Assembly (NCBI RefSeq): GCF_001280595.1
Contig: NZ_LITU01000050.1
Coordinates: 209,982 to 273,981 of the forward strand
Origin: Paenibacillus xylanivorans
GTDB taxonomy: Bacteria > Bacillota > Bacilli > Paenibacillales > Paenibacillaceae
Length of the DNA: 64,000 bases
Reading direction: 5' to 3'
Part shown: positions 10,110 to 19,316 of the stretch, one piece after another
Numbering within the stretch: the first letter of the stretch is position 1
Layout: each line of letters begins with the position of its first letter
The notes under the pieces: generated by a model
The model's database searches: none
Told to the model about the DNA's origin: nothing
What the model saw: the letters and a program-made list of their open reading frames with translations, nothing else
Made by a program: the position numbers and the translations under genes

Positions 10110-10526
10110 ATGAGTTACTGTTGTGGGGCAAGTATGGTGGGAACAAAGGGCACGCTGAAGCATTACCGCACCCAGGTTCATAATGTTCCCCTGCTGTTTT
10201 GTCCGGTGTGTCACCGGGTAGAAGTGCATTATAAAGTGGAAAATGAATATGAAATTTTGGCTGAATATGCGCATGGAGATGGTGCGTCGGAGATTGATTT
10301 TCAAGATTACGTGACGGAAGATGAAGATGCGATTTTTGAAAATTGTGTGAATCGTGAAAGCGAGGACGCCATGGTCATTGTGCAGCGTCAGATCGACATG
10401 TCTCTGGATCTACTTCGTCTTGCCAAGGAAATGAAGGATGAGAAGTGGGAAAGCGAACTTAAGCGTCGCTTAGCCGTCATGAGTCAGCGCAGACTCAAAA
10501 TTCAGCATAACAAGAGTGGACTATAG
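10110..10526 (+). CDS. Zinc-ribbon protein of unknown function
   Basis: A 138-residue protein. The N-terminal half has a Cys pair near the start (YCCG) and a CPVC knuckle near residue 32 (LLFCPVCHRVEVHY), resembling the YgiT/MqsA-type zinc domain. The second half is acidic and helical (EDEDAIFENCVNRESED, then a Lys/Glu-rich helix). No DNA-binding helix-turn-helix of the MqsA kind is visible and there is no toxin-like neighbour, so an antitoxin role is not supported. The ATG follows AAGGAGGGTG. It is monocistronic and followed by a terminator. Confidence 0.75.
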   Translation: MSYCCGASMVGTKGTLKHYRTQVHNVPLLFCPVCHRVEVHYKVENEYEILAEYAHGDGASEIDFQDYVTEDEDAIFENCVNRESEDAMVIVQRQIDMSLDLLRLAKEMKDEKWESELKRRLAVMSQRRLKIQHNKSGL

Positions 10527-10560
10527 ATTGAATTTAATCATTTAAAATTTAAACTATACG

Positions 10561-10603
10561 AACGAAGCTGATTCGCTAATCGAGCGAAAAAGCTTCGTTT
10601 TTG
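10561..10603 (+). terminator. Terminator after the zinc-ribbon gene
   Basis: AACGAAGCT pairs with AGCTTCGTT, continued by ATTCGCT/GAGCGAA, with a TTTTTG tail. Confidence 0.88.
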
Positions 10604-10665
10604 TTGTATATAGAAACTAATTCACGGTTTTTCTTAAAAAAATTTCCATTCGACACTTTCTCCGA

Positions 10666-10695
10666 TTGACTCCCTTCTATAAACTTGTCTATGAT
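10666..10695 (+). promoter_or_regulatory. Sigma-A promoter upstream of the sensor kinase
   Basis: TTGACT (10666-10671), an 18-base spacer, TATGAT (10690-10695). It leaves a leader of about 265 bases before the kinase start, which contains the small ORF listed next. Confidence 0.7.
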
Positions 10696-10760
10696 AAAAA
10701 CAGACTTGCAAAAGAGGCGGAGCAAAAAATGTTCGTGTTTGGGAATAGGAGAAGCTTAGA

Positions 10761-10880
10761 ATGGAACAAACGTATAATGTTTTCCGGATCGACTCTTGGT
10801 TACCCGGAATAGACCAGCTTGTGTTCCGGACATGCCATCCATATTTTCGGCTCAGCCCCCTAATGAAAGGGCACCGGTAA
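10761..10880 (+). CDS. Possible 39-residue upstream ORF in the kinase leader
   Basis: ATG at 10761 is preceded by TAGGAGA nine bases upstream and opens a frame of 39 codons (MEQTYNVFRIDSWLPG to LSPLMKGHR). Its TAA overlaps a further ATG (TAATG at 10878-10882), which opens a 13-codon frame running into the kinase coding region. No family is recognised. It could be a leader peptide affecting translation of the kinase, a genuine microprotein, or chance. Confidence 0.4.
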   Translation: MEQTYNVFRIDSWLPGIDQLVFRTCHPYFRLSPLMKGHR

Positions 10881-10968
10881 TGAAAATAAAATCGGCCCTT
10901 CCTGTTTCTGTGATGATATGATGTCCGAATGGCAAGTTTATCATTTACGTGAAAAGGAGGAACCTGAC

Positions 10969-12072
10969 ATGATTAGTGAATTTCAGGATACAGTGCCTCG
11001 ACCAACGGATGGATTCCCGCCTGTACATCTGGATAACAACAAGTATGAGAATGTCCTGGAACATCTGGATAGCGGTATTATGTTGTTTGACAGTAACGGT
11101 GTATTGACGTTTATTAACGTTCAGATGGCAAAATTGTTGGAGCTTCCTAGGAGTCTATTGAGCGGCTGCACCCTGATGCAAATGCTGCATCATCCACAGA
11201 TGAGCCGATTCAAGAAAAAGAAAATTTTACGCATCTATCGGGAAACTATCTTTCATCGTAAGCGCTATCATGAATTGATTGACGAGTATGGCAGGCATTG
11301 GCTGGTTACAGTAACGTACGGGGATCAGATGGATGGGGACTTCCTCTTCAGTGTGAAGGATGTTTCCGATTATAAACAGATTGAGCAGACCGCTTATCAA
11401 AATGACAAACTTGCAATGTTGGGGCGAATTTCGGCATCTATTGCCCATGAAATTCGCAATCCTTTGACGGCTATCCGCGGATTTATCCAGTTGCTTCGGC
11501 CCCATTTGTTGCAATTGGGGAAAGACGAGTACGCTCGAATCATTCTAACGGAGATTGATAGGGCGAACGACATTATCTACGAATTTCTGAATTCCTCGAA
11601 ACCGTCAGCTCCTCAAAAGACCATTATGTCTGTTAACTCTTTGCTCAAAGAGGTGGTTTTGCTGACAGAAAGCGAAGGATTAATGAAGGGGTGCGAGATC
11701 ACTCTGGATGAAGCAGAAGTCCCGTTAAATGTGTCTATCGATGTCAAACAGATTAAGCAGGTAATTTTGAATATGGTTAAAAATGCGATGGATGCCATCG
11801 AGGATGTGGGCGAAGAGCACACAGGTCTGATTCGGATCTCCACGGGAACCGAGAACAAGTATGTGCAGATCTCCATTGCCGATAATGGACAGGGAATGGA
11901 CCATAACACGCTTGTGCGCTTGTTTGACCCGTTTTTCACCACTAAGGAGAGCGGGACAGGGCTGGGACTTTCCGTGAGTTACCGCATTATTAAGAATCAC
12001 GGAGGTAACATCTCTGTGGATAGCAAAAAAGGGGAAGGCACCCGGTTCATCATCATGCTTCCTTTGGTGTAA
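10969..12072 (+). CDS. PAS-domain sensor histidine kinase (soluble)
   Basis: A 367-residue kinase without membrane segments. A PAS domain (about 25-135) is followed by HisKA with the phospho-accepting H160 in SIAHEIRNPLTAIRGF. HATPase_c follows, with N-box NMVKNAMDAI, G1 DNGQGM, F-box DPFFTTKESGTGLGLS and G2. The architecture resembles NtrB and the soluble Kin-type kinases that feed phosphorelays in spore formers; the target is unknown. The ATG at 10969 follows AAAAGGAGG. An in-frame ATG at 10918 would add 17 residues. No response regulator is adjacent, so it is an orphan. A terminator separates it from the moxR operon. Confidence 0.92.
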   Translation: MISEFQDTVPRPTDGFPPVHLDNNKYENVLEHLDSGIMLFDSNGVLTFINVQMAKLLELPRSLLSGCTLMQMLHHPQMSRFKKKKILRIYRETIFHRKRYHELIDEYGRHWLVTVTYGDQMDGDFLFSVKDVSDYKQIEQTAYQNDKLAMLGRISASIAHEIRNPLTAIRGFIQLLRPHLLQLGKDEYARIILTEIDRANDIIYEFLNSSKPSAPQKTIMSVNSLLKEVVLLTESEGLMKGCEITLDEAEVPLNVSIDVKQIKQVILNMVKNAMDAIEDVGEEHTGLIRISTGTENKYVQISIADNGQGMDHNTLVRLFDPFFTTKESGTGLGLSVSYRIIKNHGGNISVDSKKGEGTRFIIMLPLV

Positions 12073-12088
12073 AGACAAGAGTTATGCG

Positions 12089-12128
12089 AACAGGAATTGG
12101 CTAACCCGCCGATTCCTGTTGTTTTTTG
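12089..12128 (+). terminator. Terminator after the sensor kinase
   Basis: AACAGGAATTGG pairs with CCGATTCCTGTT and is followed by GTTTTTTG. Confidence 0.85.
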
Positions 12129-12156
12129 TTGGGACGATTAGGGTTATAGTTAGAAT
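12129..12156 (+). promoter_or_regulatory. Possible promoter of the moxR operon
   Basis: TTGGGA (12129-12134), 16-base spacer, TAGAAT (12151-12156), 43 bases before the moxR start and directly after the preceding terminator. Confidence 0.45.
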
Positions 12157-12199
12157 GAATGCGAATACATAGCTCAATTTACGGGAGGAAGAACCAATT

Positions 12200-13168
12200 A
12201 TGAATATCCAGGGAATGGAACAAATGAACAAACAGTTAATGGACCATGTTGGGAAGATCATTGTGGGCAAAGACCATACGATTGAGCTTGTGATGACAGC
12301 CATTATTGCCTCAGGACATGTCCTGCTGGAGGACGTGCCTGGTACGGGGAAAACCATGTTGGCAAAATCAGTAGCCTCTTCACTGGATTGTACCTTCCAG
12401 CGTATTCAGTTCACACCGGATCTGTTGCCATCCGATTTGACGGGGATTCATTTTTTTAACCAAAAAGAAGGTGACTTTGAATTTAGACCTGGCCCCCTGT
12501 TTGCCAACTTGGTGCTGGCAGATGAGATCAACCGGGCTACACCGCGTACCCAGTCCAGTTTGCTGGAGTGTATGGAGGAACGGCAGATTAGTATTGATGG
12601 TTCGACCAGACAGCTGGAACGACCGTTTATCGTCATTGCCACTCAAAACCCGGTAGATAACCAGGGAACTTTTCCGTTACCAGAGGCACAGATGGATCGT
12701 TTCATGATGAAGATTCGAATGGGCTATCCAAGCAGTGAAGAAAGTGTAGAAATTCTGAGACGTACGGTAGCAAGCCGTTCTGTTGCTGATCTATCCGCTA
12801 TCATTAGTCGTGAGCAGTTAATTGAGGCACAGAACACTTATACATCGGTGCAAATCGACGAAGATCTGTTGAGATATATTATTCGCCTGACAGAAGCGAC
12901 TAGGCAACATCCCGAGCTTTCACTGGGTGTAAGTCCACGAGGAGGCCAGGCGTTGCTCAAGGCAAGCCAGGCCTGGGCAGCTTTACACGGCAGAGACTTC
13001 GTTCTCCCTGATGATATTAAGGTATTGGCAGAGCCTGTGCTAGCCCATCGGCTTGTATTCCGCAACCGGGTGAGGCAACAAGAGGGATTGGCGGAACGTA
13101 TTATTCAGGAGCTTCTGAGCCAGACTGAAGTGCCGACGGAGAATCTGGCTACAGGCAGCGGGCGATAA
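12200..13168 (+). CDS. MoxR-family AAA+ ATPase
   Basis: A 322-residue AAA+ chaperone-like ATPase. Walker A is VPGTGKT (K51, T52), Walker B is LADEINRA (D108, E109), and sensor 1 is ATQNP in the usual position. The C-terminal lid has the SPRGGQALLKASQAWA motif of the MoxR/RavA branch. Members help fold or activate von Willebrand-type or membrane partners. It is the first gene of a tight three-gene operon with a DUF58 protein and a DUF4129 membrane protein, a combination known across bacteria. The start follows GGGAGGAAG. Confidence 0.92.
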   Translation: MNIQGMEQMNKQLMDHVGKIIVGKDHTIELVMTAIIASGHVLLEDVPGTGKTMLAKSVASSLDCTFQRIQFTPDLLPSDLTGIHFFNQKEGDFEFRPGPLFANLVLADEINRATPRTQSSLLECMEERQISIDGSTRQLERPFIVIATQNPVDNQGTFPLPEAQMDRFMMKIRMGYPSSEESVEILRRTVASRSVADLSAIISREQLIEAQNTYTSVQIDEDLLRYIIRLTEATRQHPELSLGVSPRGGQALLKASQAWAALHGRDFVLPDDIKVLAEPVLAHRLVFRNRVRQQEGLAERIIQELLSQTEVPTENLATGSGR

Positions 13169-13171
13169 CAT

Positions 13172-14287
13172 ATGGCATTACTATGGCTTGTCATTGTTGG
13201 AGGCATTGTTATTGGAGTACACGGCATATGGTTCGGCCGTCCCGCTTTACGCAAGTTGAAGTACACCAGACAGTTCAGCAAAACGCGCTGTTACGCCGGG
13301 GATGAGCTGGAGATGGTAGAGACGATTGCGAATGAAAAACGAATTTCGGTTCCATGGCTCAGGCTTGAAGCTATGATGCCAGTTTCATTTGTATTTCGTT
13401 CAGGCTCGGGTATGGATATTAGCCAGGGAGATATCTATCAGAATCATAAAAGTATCTTTACTTTGAAACCGTTTACCCGTATTACGCGCAAGCATCCTTT
13501 TATATGCAGCAGACGTGGGATCTACACGTTAAACACCGTAACTATGACCGGAGGGGATCTGTTCGGCCTTTGGCGTACCTCGAAGCCAATTCCTGTTCAT
13601 CTGTCCGTGGTCGTATATCCTTCTCTTGTTCATGCGGAGGATCTGCCTGCGATCTATCAGATATGGCAGGGTGAGGTTGAGGTATCCCGTTGGATTGTTG
13701 AAGATCCCTTTCTGATCCTCGGGGTACGTCCCTATGGTGCGGGTGATCCAATGAACCGTATTCATTGGAAGGCGAGTGCACGCACGGGAGAATTGCAGGT
13801 CTACAAGCAGGGATGGACTGCCGATCCTCAATCCTGGATTGTGGTCAACATTCAGGAGTCTGCAGACATGTGGAGTGTCGTTACTCGCCCGGAGATGATC
13901 GAACGGGCACTCCGTTATGCTGCAACAGCAGCGGTAGATGCCATTGGAAGAGGGTTACCCGCAGGATTTGCTCATAATGGCTATCGTATAAGTGGAGGGC
14001 GTGATACATTGCGGATTGAGCCGGATTACGGCACTCCTCATCTGGAAATGCTGCTGGAAGCTATGGCTGAGACGGAGTTGAAATGCATGGTTCCCATGGA
14101 GCAGTTCCTGAGTGATGAAGTAGAACGGAATGAAGAAGCCCAACAGGTTCGCAGTTATCTCTTAATTACGTCCTATGTATCTGCCGCTATGGAGCGTGAA
14201 ATTGCACGTTTACATGAGCAAGGGCACCGTGTAACCATTCTCCCGGTAGAAGGCGGGAAAAGCGATGCTAAGGCGGTGAGTGCATGA
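13172..14287 (+). CDS. DUF58 domain protein, MoxR partner
   Basis: A 371-residue protein starting with one hydrophobic helix (LLWLVIVGGIVIGVHGIWF). It then has a beta-rich region and the DUF58 signature DPMNRIHWKASARTGELQVYKQ split near residues 191-212. DUF58 proteins have a von Willebrand A-like fold and are standard partners of MoxR ATPases. The gene starts 3 bases after moxR with little visible ribosome site, suggesting translational coupling, and its stop overlaps the next start (ATGA). The molecular role is not established for this subfamily. Confidence 0.88.
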   Translation: MALLWLVIVGGIVIGVHGIWFGRPALRKLKYTRQFSKTRCYAGDELEMVETIANEKRISVPWLRLEAMMPVSFVFRSGSGMDISQGDIYQNHKSIFTLKPFTRITRKHPFICSRRGIYTLNTVTMTGGDLFGLWRTSKPIPVHLSVVVYPSLVHAEDLPAIYQIWQGEVEVSRWIVEDPFLILGVRPYGAGDPMNRIHWKASARTGELQVYKQGWTADPQSWIVVNIQESADMWSVVTRPEMIERALRYAATAAVDAIGRGLPAGFAHNGYRISGGRDTLRIEPDYGTPHLEMLLEAMAETELKCMVPMEQFLSDEVERNEEAQQVRSYLLITSYVSAAMEREIARLHEQGHRVTILPVEGGKSDAKAVSA

Positions 14288-15600
14288 ATGAGTCCAACAG
14301 CAACAATACCAAGGAAAGAGTGCTTTTATCCATGTCGGCCGTTCTGTTGATTGGTATATATTTTTATCCGCTTTTGACCCTGGCTTCCCTTTATGCAACG
14401 GGACATTTGCCATACATATTAATGGCTATCTTTGTTATTGCCGGCTGGTTAGGTCAGTGGGTACAGCACAAGTTACCAACCATCAGCGAAAAAAACACGT
14501 TTATTCGATGGGGTGCAGCGTTGCTTATGGGACTGCTGCTCTCCTTGGTTATCGCAATATTATGGGCGCTTCCTTTACCTGATTTGTTGACGGCAGTGGT
14601 ATGGGGTGTAATTTCAGCCTATATCGGGTTGAATTTTCAACCTGCTTTCCGTTCGATTTTGATTTGGCGCTTGCAGATTTGGGGTGTAGTCAGTGCAATT
14701 GTGCTCAGTGGGGCGGCCAATGGAATTGAATTCATGCAACCTCTTCGGGCTTACACTGGAACCATATATGCAGCGGGAGTCATCAGTTTTGTTGGCTGGT
14801 TGGTAGGTCAATACAGTGTGCAGCTGGATCGTGCAATATTAAATGATGGCTCAAGAAGGATCGTGCTGCGTGAGTTTGCCCGGGCGAATCACCAGCGACT
14901 GTTATGGATGCTGATTGTGATCGCAGGAATCGGTGCTTTTCCCAGTCTTGTTGCCTGGCTAGGCCCACTGCGTGACCGTCTGCTTGCATGGATCAGAGGT
15001 TTAATAGGCTCAAGTTCTAATCAGGAGCCTCCTACTCCGTCTACAGCTCCAAATGAACCGCCGATGATGCCTGAAGGAATGGAACCGGCAGGGGAGCCAT
15101 CTGTTTTCTGGGACATCCTGGGTTGGGTAGTCATGGGAGCTGTCGCAGTTGTGATCCTCTGGCTTATTCTGCGTTTGGGACAGAAGGCGATAAACAAACT
15201 TATGGAGCGCTTCAAAGGGCTGCTGCAGCCCGGTCAGAAGAAGGTAGAGCCCCGGACGGAGTATGTGGACATTAGCGAAACGTTAGAGGCGCCTGCAAAA
15301 ACACGCAAATCCTGGTTCCGCAAGAAGGAGTCACTGCCCTCACAGGAAGCTGAACGTGTTCGATACTATTATCGCAAGTGGATCGACAGAGCTGCACAAC
15401 GGGGAGTGAGTATACAGGGTGCACATACACCACTGGAGGCTGCAGAGGCGATTGTTCAGCATGGAGCCAGAGAAGATGAACAGAAGCTCTCTGCAATGCT
15501 ACCAGATACCTATAACGCTGTGCGATATGGGAAGAAAACTCCAGACGATTCCGAGATGAGTGAGATGGATCGGATATGGAAATCTTATCGAAGTAAATAA
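14284..15600 (+). CDS. DUF4129 membrane protein of the MoxR operon
   Basis: A 438-residue membrane protein. About six hydrophobic segments fill residues 10-230. An extracytoplasmic loop rich in Pro and Glu (PPTPSTAPNEPPMMPEGMEP) comes next, then another membrane helix near 280-300 and a soluble C-terminal DUF4129 domain (RVRYYYRKWIDRAAQRGVS, THTPLEAAEAI-like). In many relatives this position is held by a TgpA-type protein with a transglutaminase core between the membrane part and DUF4129. No such Cys-His-Asp core is visible here, so it appears to be a shortened version. It overlaps the DUF58 gene by four bases. Confidence 0.82.
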   Translation: MNESNSNNTKERVLLSMSAVLLIGIYFYPLLTLASLYATGHLPYILMAIFVIAGWLGQWVQHKLPTISEKNTFIRWGAALLMGLLLSLVIAILWALPLPDLLTAVVWGVISAYIGLNFQPAFRSILIWRLQIWGVVSAIVLSGAANGIEFMQPLRAYTGTIYAAGVISFVGWLVGQYSVQLDRAILNDGSRRIVLREFARANHQRLLWMLIVIAGIGAFPSLVAWLGPLRDRLLAWIRGLIGSSSNQEPPTPSTAPNEPPMMPEGMEPAGEPSVFWDILGWVVMGAVAVVILWLILRLGQKAINKLMERFKGLLQPGQKKVEPRTEYVDISETLEAPAKTRKSWFRKKESLPSQEAERVRYYYRKWIDRAAQRGVSIQGAHTPLEAAEAIVQHGAREDEQKLSAMLPDTYNAVRYGKKTPDDSEMSEMDRIWKSYRSK

Positions 15601-15683
15601 GTCGGGAATCCCTTTACTTTTATTGTTACGTTCAAGTATCATGAGAGGAATACACAAGTTGGTCAGAAAAGGAGCAGACATTA

Positions 15684-16640
15684 ATGAAGACAAATCATTG
15701 CAAAATAGTAGATTGTACAATCCGTGATGGCGGATTGGTAAATAACTGGGACTTTAGCGTGGACTTTGTTCAACAGCTCTATGCTGGATTGAATGAAGCT
15801 GGCGTTGATTATATGGAAATTGGATACAAAAACTCACCTAAGCTCTTGAAAGGTGCAGAAGAAGCAGGACCATGGCGTTTTCTGAATGATGATTTCCTGC
15901 GCAAGGTTATTCCGCAAAAAGGAAACACCAAATTGTCTGCACTGGTTGACGTTGGACGTGTGGACGAGAATGACATTTTGCCACGCAGTGAAAGCATGCT
16001 GGATCTGATTCGTGTAGCCTGCTACAGCAAAGATGTAGATAAGGCCCTTGCTCTGGTTCAAACGTTCCACGATCGTGGATATGAAACAACGCTGAACATT
16101 ATGGCACTTTCTAATGTTATGGAAAATGAACTGCTGGAAGCATTTGAACTGATCAAGGAAAGTGCTGTGGATGTTGTATACATAGTAGACTCCTATGGAA
16201 GCCTGGATCATAACGATGTGAAATATCTGGTGGAGAAGTTCAAAACTCATCTGCCGAACAAACGTCTGGGCGTTCACACACACAATAACATGCAACTGGC
16301 ATTCTCCAACACATTGGTAGCCGCTGAGCTTGGCGTTGAACTGCTGGATGCTTCCGTATACGGCATGGGACGCGCCGCAGGGAACTGTCCGACTGAACTG
16401 CTCGTTGCTCATTTGAAAGGCACGAAATACAATCTGCGTCCAGTACTAGGTGTATTGGAGCAATTGATGGTCCCACTCCGGGAAAAAGAAGAATGGGGTT
16501 ACATTTTGCCTTACATGATTACAGGTACATTGGACGAGCATCCTCGCTCGGCAATGGCACTGCGTTCGTCGGAAGACAAAGATAAGGTTGTTGATTTCTA
16601 TGATAAATTGACAACACCAGAAGTGAATTTTGACAAATAA
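15684..16640 (+). CDS. DRE-TIM aldolase family protein
   Basis: A 318-residue protein of the HMGL-like/4-hydroxy-2-oxovalerate aldolase superfamily. The metal-binding start is DCTIRDGGLVNNW (residues 9-21), and the second metal site is HTHNNMQLAFSN near residue 197. The family catalyses divalent-metal-dependent aldol cleavage or condensation. The acyl-CoA-binding LeuA regulatory domain is absent, so it is not an isopropylmalate synthase. The partner genes for meta-cleavage pathways (a dehydrogenase or hydratase) are missing and the substrate is unknown. It is monocistronic, with AAAAGGAG upstream and a terminator about 140 bases downstream. Confidence 0.85.
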   Translation: MKTNHCKIVDCTIRDGGLVNNWDFSVDFVQQLYAGLNEAGVDYMEIGYKNSPKLLKGAEEAGPWRFLNDDFLRKVIPQKGNTKLSALVDVGRVDENDILPRSESMLDLIRVACYSKDVDKALALVQTFHDRGYETTLNIMALSNVMENELLEAFELIKESAVDVVYIVDSYGSLDHNDVKYLVEKFKTHLPNKRLGVHTHNNMQLAFSNTLVAAELGVELLDASVYGMGRAAGNCPTELLVAHLKGTKYNLRPVLGVLEQLMVPLREKEEWGYILPYMITGTLDEHPRSAMALRSSEDKDKVVDFYDKLTTPEVNFDK

Positions 16641-16780
16641 ACAACATGTTGCATAATTCTTGAATTGGACTTTCAGTGAACAAGAGATGTATCTAATACA
16701 TCTAAACTTGAACACTTTAGCATTTCGAGTCGAATGATGCAAATAGAGCGAAAATTAGTCTGAAATACAGTTGCAAATCT

Positions 16781-16819
16781 AAAAAAGCATGGACTCCGAT
16801 GGGGGGTTCATGTTTTTTT
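16781..16819 (+). terminator. Terminator after the aldolase gene
   Basis: AAGCATGGACTCC pairs, with G-U pairs, with GGGGGTTCATG, followed by seven T. Confidence 0.75.
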
Positions 16820-17047
16820 AGTTCTTATTGCCTTGTTTTTCTACATATCTATGAATAAATATTCCTATGAGTGCTTATTTTTTTGTTCACGTCTGCGGAA
16901 ATAAATGTTATTATGTACCAGATAGCATGTTCTCACATGTGAATTGAACGTTGGTAGATATAATAAAATGTCGAATATTGTAACAAAGTAGGTTTATATC
17001 GTTAAGGTTATTTCAGGATAGGTGATCCCGGGAAGGAAAAACACGGC
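16820..17047 (+). other. Upstream region of the GGDEF-EAL gene
   Basis: No gene is seen. A perfect 10-base palindrome TCACATGTGA lies at 16934-16943, and TATAAT occurs at 16958-16963 without a good -35. The palindrome could be an operator, but no regulator can be assigned. Confidence 0.3.
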
Positions 17048-19174
17048 ATGAAGGCTAATCAGCAAGATCAGAGAAAAATAGGTTGGGTCGCAATAGGCGG
17101 CTTATTGTGTTTCCTCGCAAGTCAATGGTTTCGTTCCTCTGCAAGCTCTGATCTGATCATATCCGTTTACCCGGTTTTGACACTCTTGGGTGGCTTCGCT
17201 GCGGCAGCGGGCTGTATCGGCATTTATAATCAAAGCTGGTTATTTCAGACTCAAAGACTGACCCTCCGAAGGGTCCTTATGACTACGCTGTTTTTATTAA
17301 TTGGTTTATTTGAATTGGTTCACATCGTTTCTTTTGCCGAAGAAATGCCGAATGGCGCGATGGTGGAGTCGGAGTTCTCACTGAAGATGATGTCTCTTGG
17401 ATCTCTTGTTTGTGCGGCAGGTTTGTTGTTCATATATGCAGTCAGCGAGAGGGAAATTGCGTTACCACGCAAATTTTTGATTTTCAGTGGAACACTCGGT
17501 ATTTTTGTTGTTTTGTATACAGTGGCAATTCAGGAATGGGCTGTACTGCCGAACTTGTTGGAGGGAGATGTGCTTGGAGGCATGTTTACTCGAATTCATT
17601 TCCTGATTGGCATTCTGTTTAGCGTGACTGCGGTTGTGTTATTCGTTCAATGGAAAAAAGGAAAAGATGGTGACCTGCCTACCATCCTTTGTGCAATCCT
17701 CTGTTTTTTCTATGGAGAATGTTACTTTGTCTCTGCTACGAAGATTAATGATCTCAATCTGCTGCTAGGTCTACTAAGCAATTGTTTGGGCTATTTCTTC
17801 ATCCAGAAGGGACTGTATTCGTCTGTGGTGGATACGCCGTTCCTCAAGCAGCAGGTGGCTGAGGCGAAAATGAACTTTATTGCTCACCATGATGATGTGA
17901 CAGGGCTGCCGAATCGCCGTCGTCTTTCTCAACGACTGAAATTGATGATGGATGCTGCTATGGTAGAGGAGCAGCTTGTCGGAGTCTTGGTATTGAATAT
18001 CAACCGATTCAAAACGATTAATGATTCACTGGGCCAACAAGCGGCTAACCGTGTGCTTCGTCAGGTTGGACAACGTTTGAAGCATTCTTCGCTCCCGGGG
18101 GAGGAAGTGTTCGGACTGGGAAGAGATGAATTCGTACTGACAATGACAGACTTCTGTACAACAGATACGGCGTTAAGGCGGACAAGATCGATCTTGCAGC
18201 TGTTCGAAAAACCTGTAACTGTAGACGGTAACGAATATCATCTCACGCTGGGTATCGGTATGGCGATATTCCCGCATGACGGAGACTCACCGGAGGAGAT
18301 CATCCAGAATGCGGATACGGCGCTGCATAATGCCAAAGAGCAGGGAATGGAGCTAAACCGATATGCCCATGCGATGCAGATGAAAGCCCAAGAACGTTTG
18401 CAGCTTGAGAATGATTTGCGCAAAGCGCTGGATCGTGGGCAATTCTACCTTGTGTATCAGCCGCAGGTCAATCTGAAGAGTGGCTTGATTGTGGGTATGG
18501 AGGCTTTGGTACGCTGGCAGCATCCGCTGAGAGGGTCAGTATCCCCTGCGGAATTTATTCCTCTTGCTGAGGAGAGTGGACTGATCGTACCACTTGGAGA
18601 ATGGGTATTGCGTGAGGCATGTGCACAGAACAAACGGTGGCAGGAAGCGGGTTACCGCAAGCTGTGTGTGTCGGTTAACTTGTCCATGAGGCAGTTCAGG
18701 CACTCTCATCTGCTGGATAACATCAGCGGCATTCTCAAGGAAACGGGTTTGGAACCTGTGTGGCTTGAACTGGAAATCACCGAGAGCATGACGTTTGATA
18801 AAGATCGTGCGTTTGAACAATTGCGCAAAATCAAGGAAATTGGTGTGCACATCAGTATTGATGATTTTGGCACCGGGTACAGTTCTCTGCATTATTTGAA
18901 AGATCTGCCGATTGACCGCCTCAAGATCGACCGTTCCTTTGTCAATGAAGTAATGGAGGACAGTAACAATGCGGCAATTGTATCGACAATTACATCCATG
19001 GCGCATCACTTGCAGTTAAAGGTAACGGCTGAGGGCGTTGAAAATGAGGACCAGCTTTCGTTCCTTCGTGATCAGCATTGTCATGAGGCCCAAGGGTACT
19101 TTTTCAGCAAACCGATTGTGGCCGCCGATTTTGAAAAAAAGTTTTTGAGAGATGTGGATAAACCCACAGGTTAA
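17048..19174 (+). CDS. Membrane GGDEF-EAL protein, likely c-di-GMP phosphodiesterase
   Basis: A 708-residue protein. Residues 10-260 hold about eight hydrophobic helices, forming a membrane sensor. The GGDEF domain (about 280-440) has GRDEF at 358-362 instead of GGDEF, so cyclase activity is doubtful. The EAL domain (about 455-700) keeps E485-A-L, the Asn of SVNLSMRQF, EITES, DDFGTGYSS, LKIDRSFV and AEGVE, so phosphodiesterase activity on c-di-GMP is expected. A degenerate GGDEF often binds GTP and regulates the EAL. The start is the ATG after GGGAAGG. It is monocistronic. Confidence 0.93.
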   Translation: MKANQQDQRKIGWVAIGGLLCFLASQWFRSSASSDLIISVYPVLTLLGGFAAAAGCIGIYNQSWLFQTQRLTLRRVLMTTLFLLIGLFELVHIVSFAEEMPNGAMVESEFSLKMMSLGSLVCAAGLLFIYAVSEREIALPRKFLIFSGTLGIFVVLYTVAIQEWAVLPNLLEGDVLGGMFTRIHFLIGILFSVTAVVLFVQWKKGKDGDLPTILCAILCFFYGECYFVSATKINDLNLLLGLLSNCLGYFFIQKGLYSSVVDTPFLKQQVAEAKMNFIAHHDDVTGLPNRRRLSQRLKLMMDAAMVEEQLVGVLVLNINRFKTINDSLGQQAANRVLRQVGQRLKHSSLPGEEVFGLGRDEFVLTMTDFCTTDTALRRTRSILQLFEKPVTVDGNEYHLTLGIGMAIFPHDGDSPEEIIQNADTALHNAKEQGMELNRYAHAMQMKAQERLQLENDLRKALDRGQFYLVYQPQVNLKSGLIVGMEALVRWQHPLRGSVSPAEFIPLAEESGLIVPLGEWVLREACAQNKRWQEAGYRKLCVSVNLSMRQFRHSHLLDNISGILKETGLEPVWLELEITESMTFDKDRAFEQLRKIKEIGVHISIDDFGTGYSSLHYLKDLPIDRLKIDRSFVNEVMEDSNNAAIVSTITSMAHHLQLKVTAEGVENEDQLSFLRDQHCHEAQGYFFSKPIVAADFEKKFLRDVDKPTG

Positions 19175-19248
19175 GGATAGGCAGGGGCGCAGACACGCTT
19201 CTGTCTTCTTTTGGTTTCATAACGAGGAGGGAGTCTGTTAAAAAGAAG

Positions 19249-19277
19249 TTGCAAGCGTTGGATGATCATGGTATATT
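19249..19277 (+). promoter_or_regulatory. Promoter of the tRNA pair
   Basis: TTGCAA (19249-19254), 17-base spacer, TATATT (19272-19277), 40 bases upstream of the tRNA-Pro gene. Confidence 0.65.
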
Positions 19278-19316
19278 AATTTTGTAATATTCATATTAAT
19301 GTTCCTCGGAACTTGA

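Noticed and set aside
10110-10526. Toxin-antitoxin system suggested by the YgiT-like zinc motif
   Set aside because: No helix-turn-helix and no toxin-like partner gene on either side.
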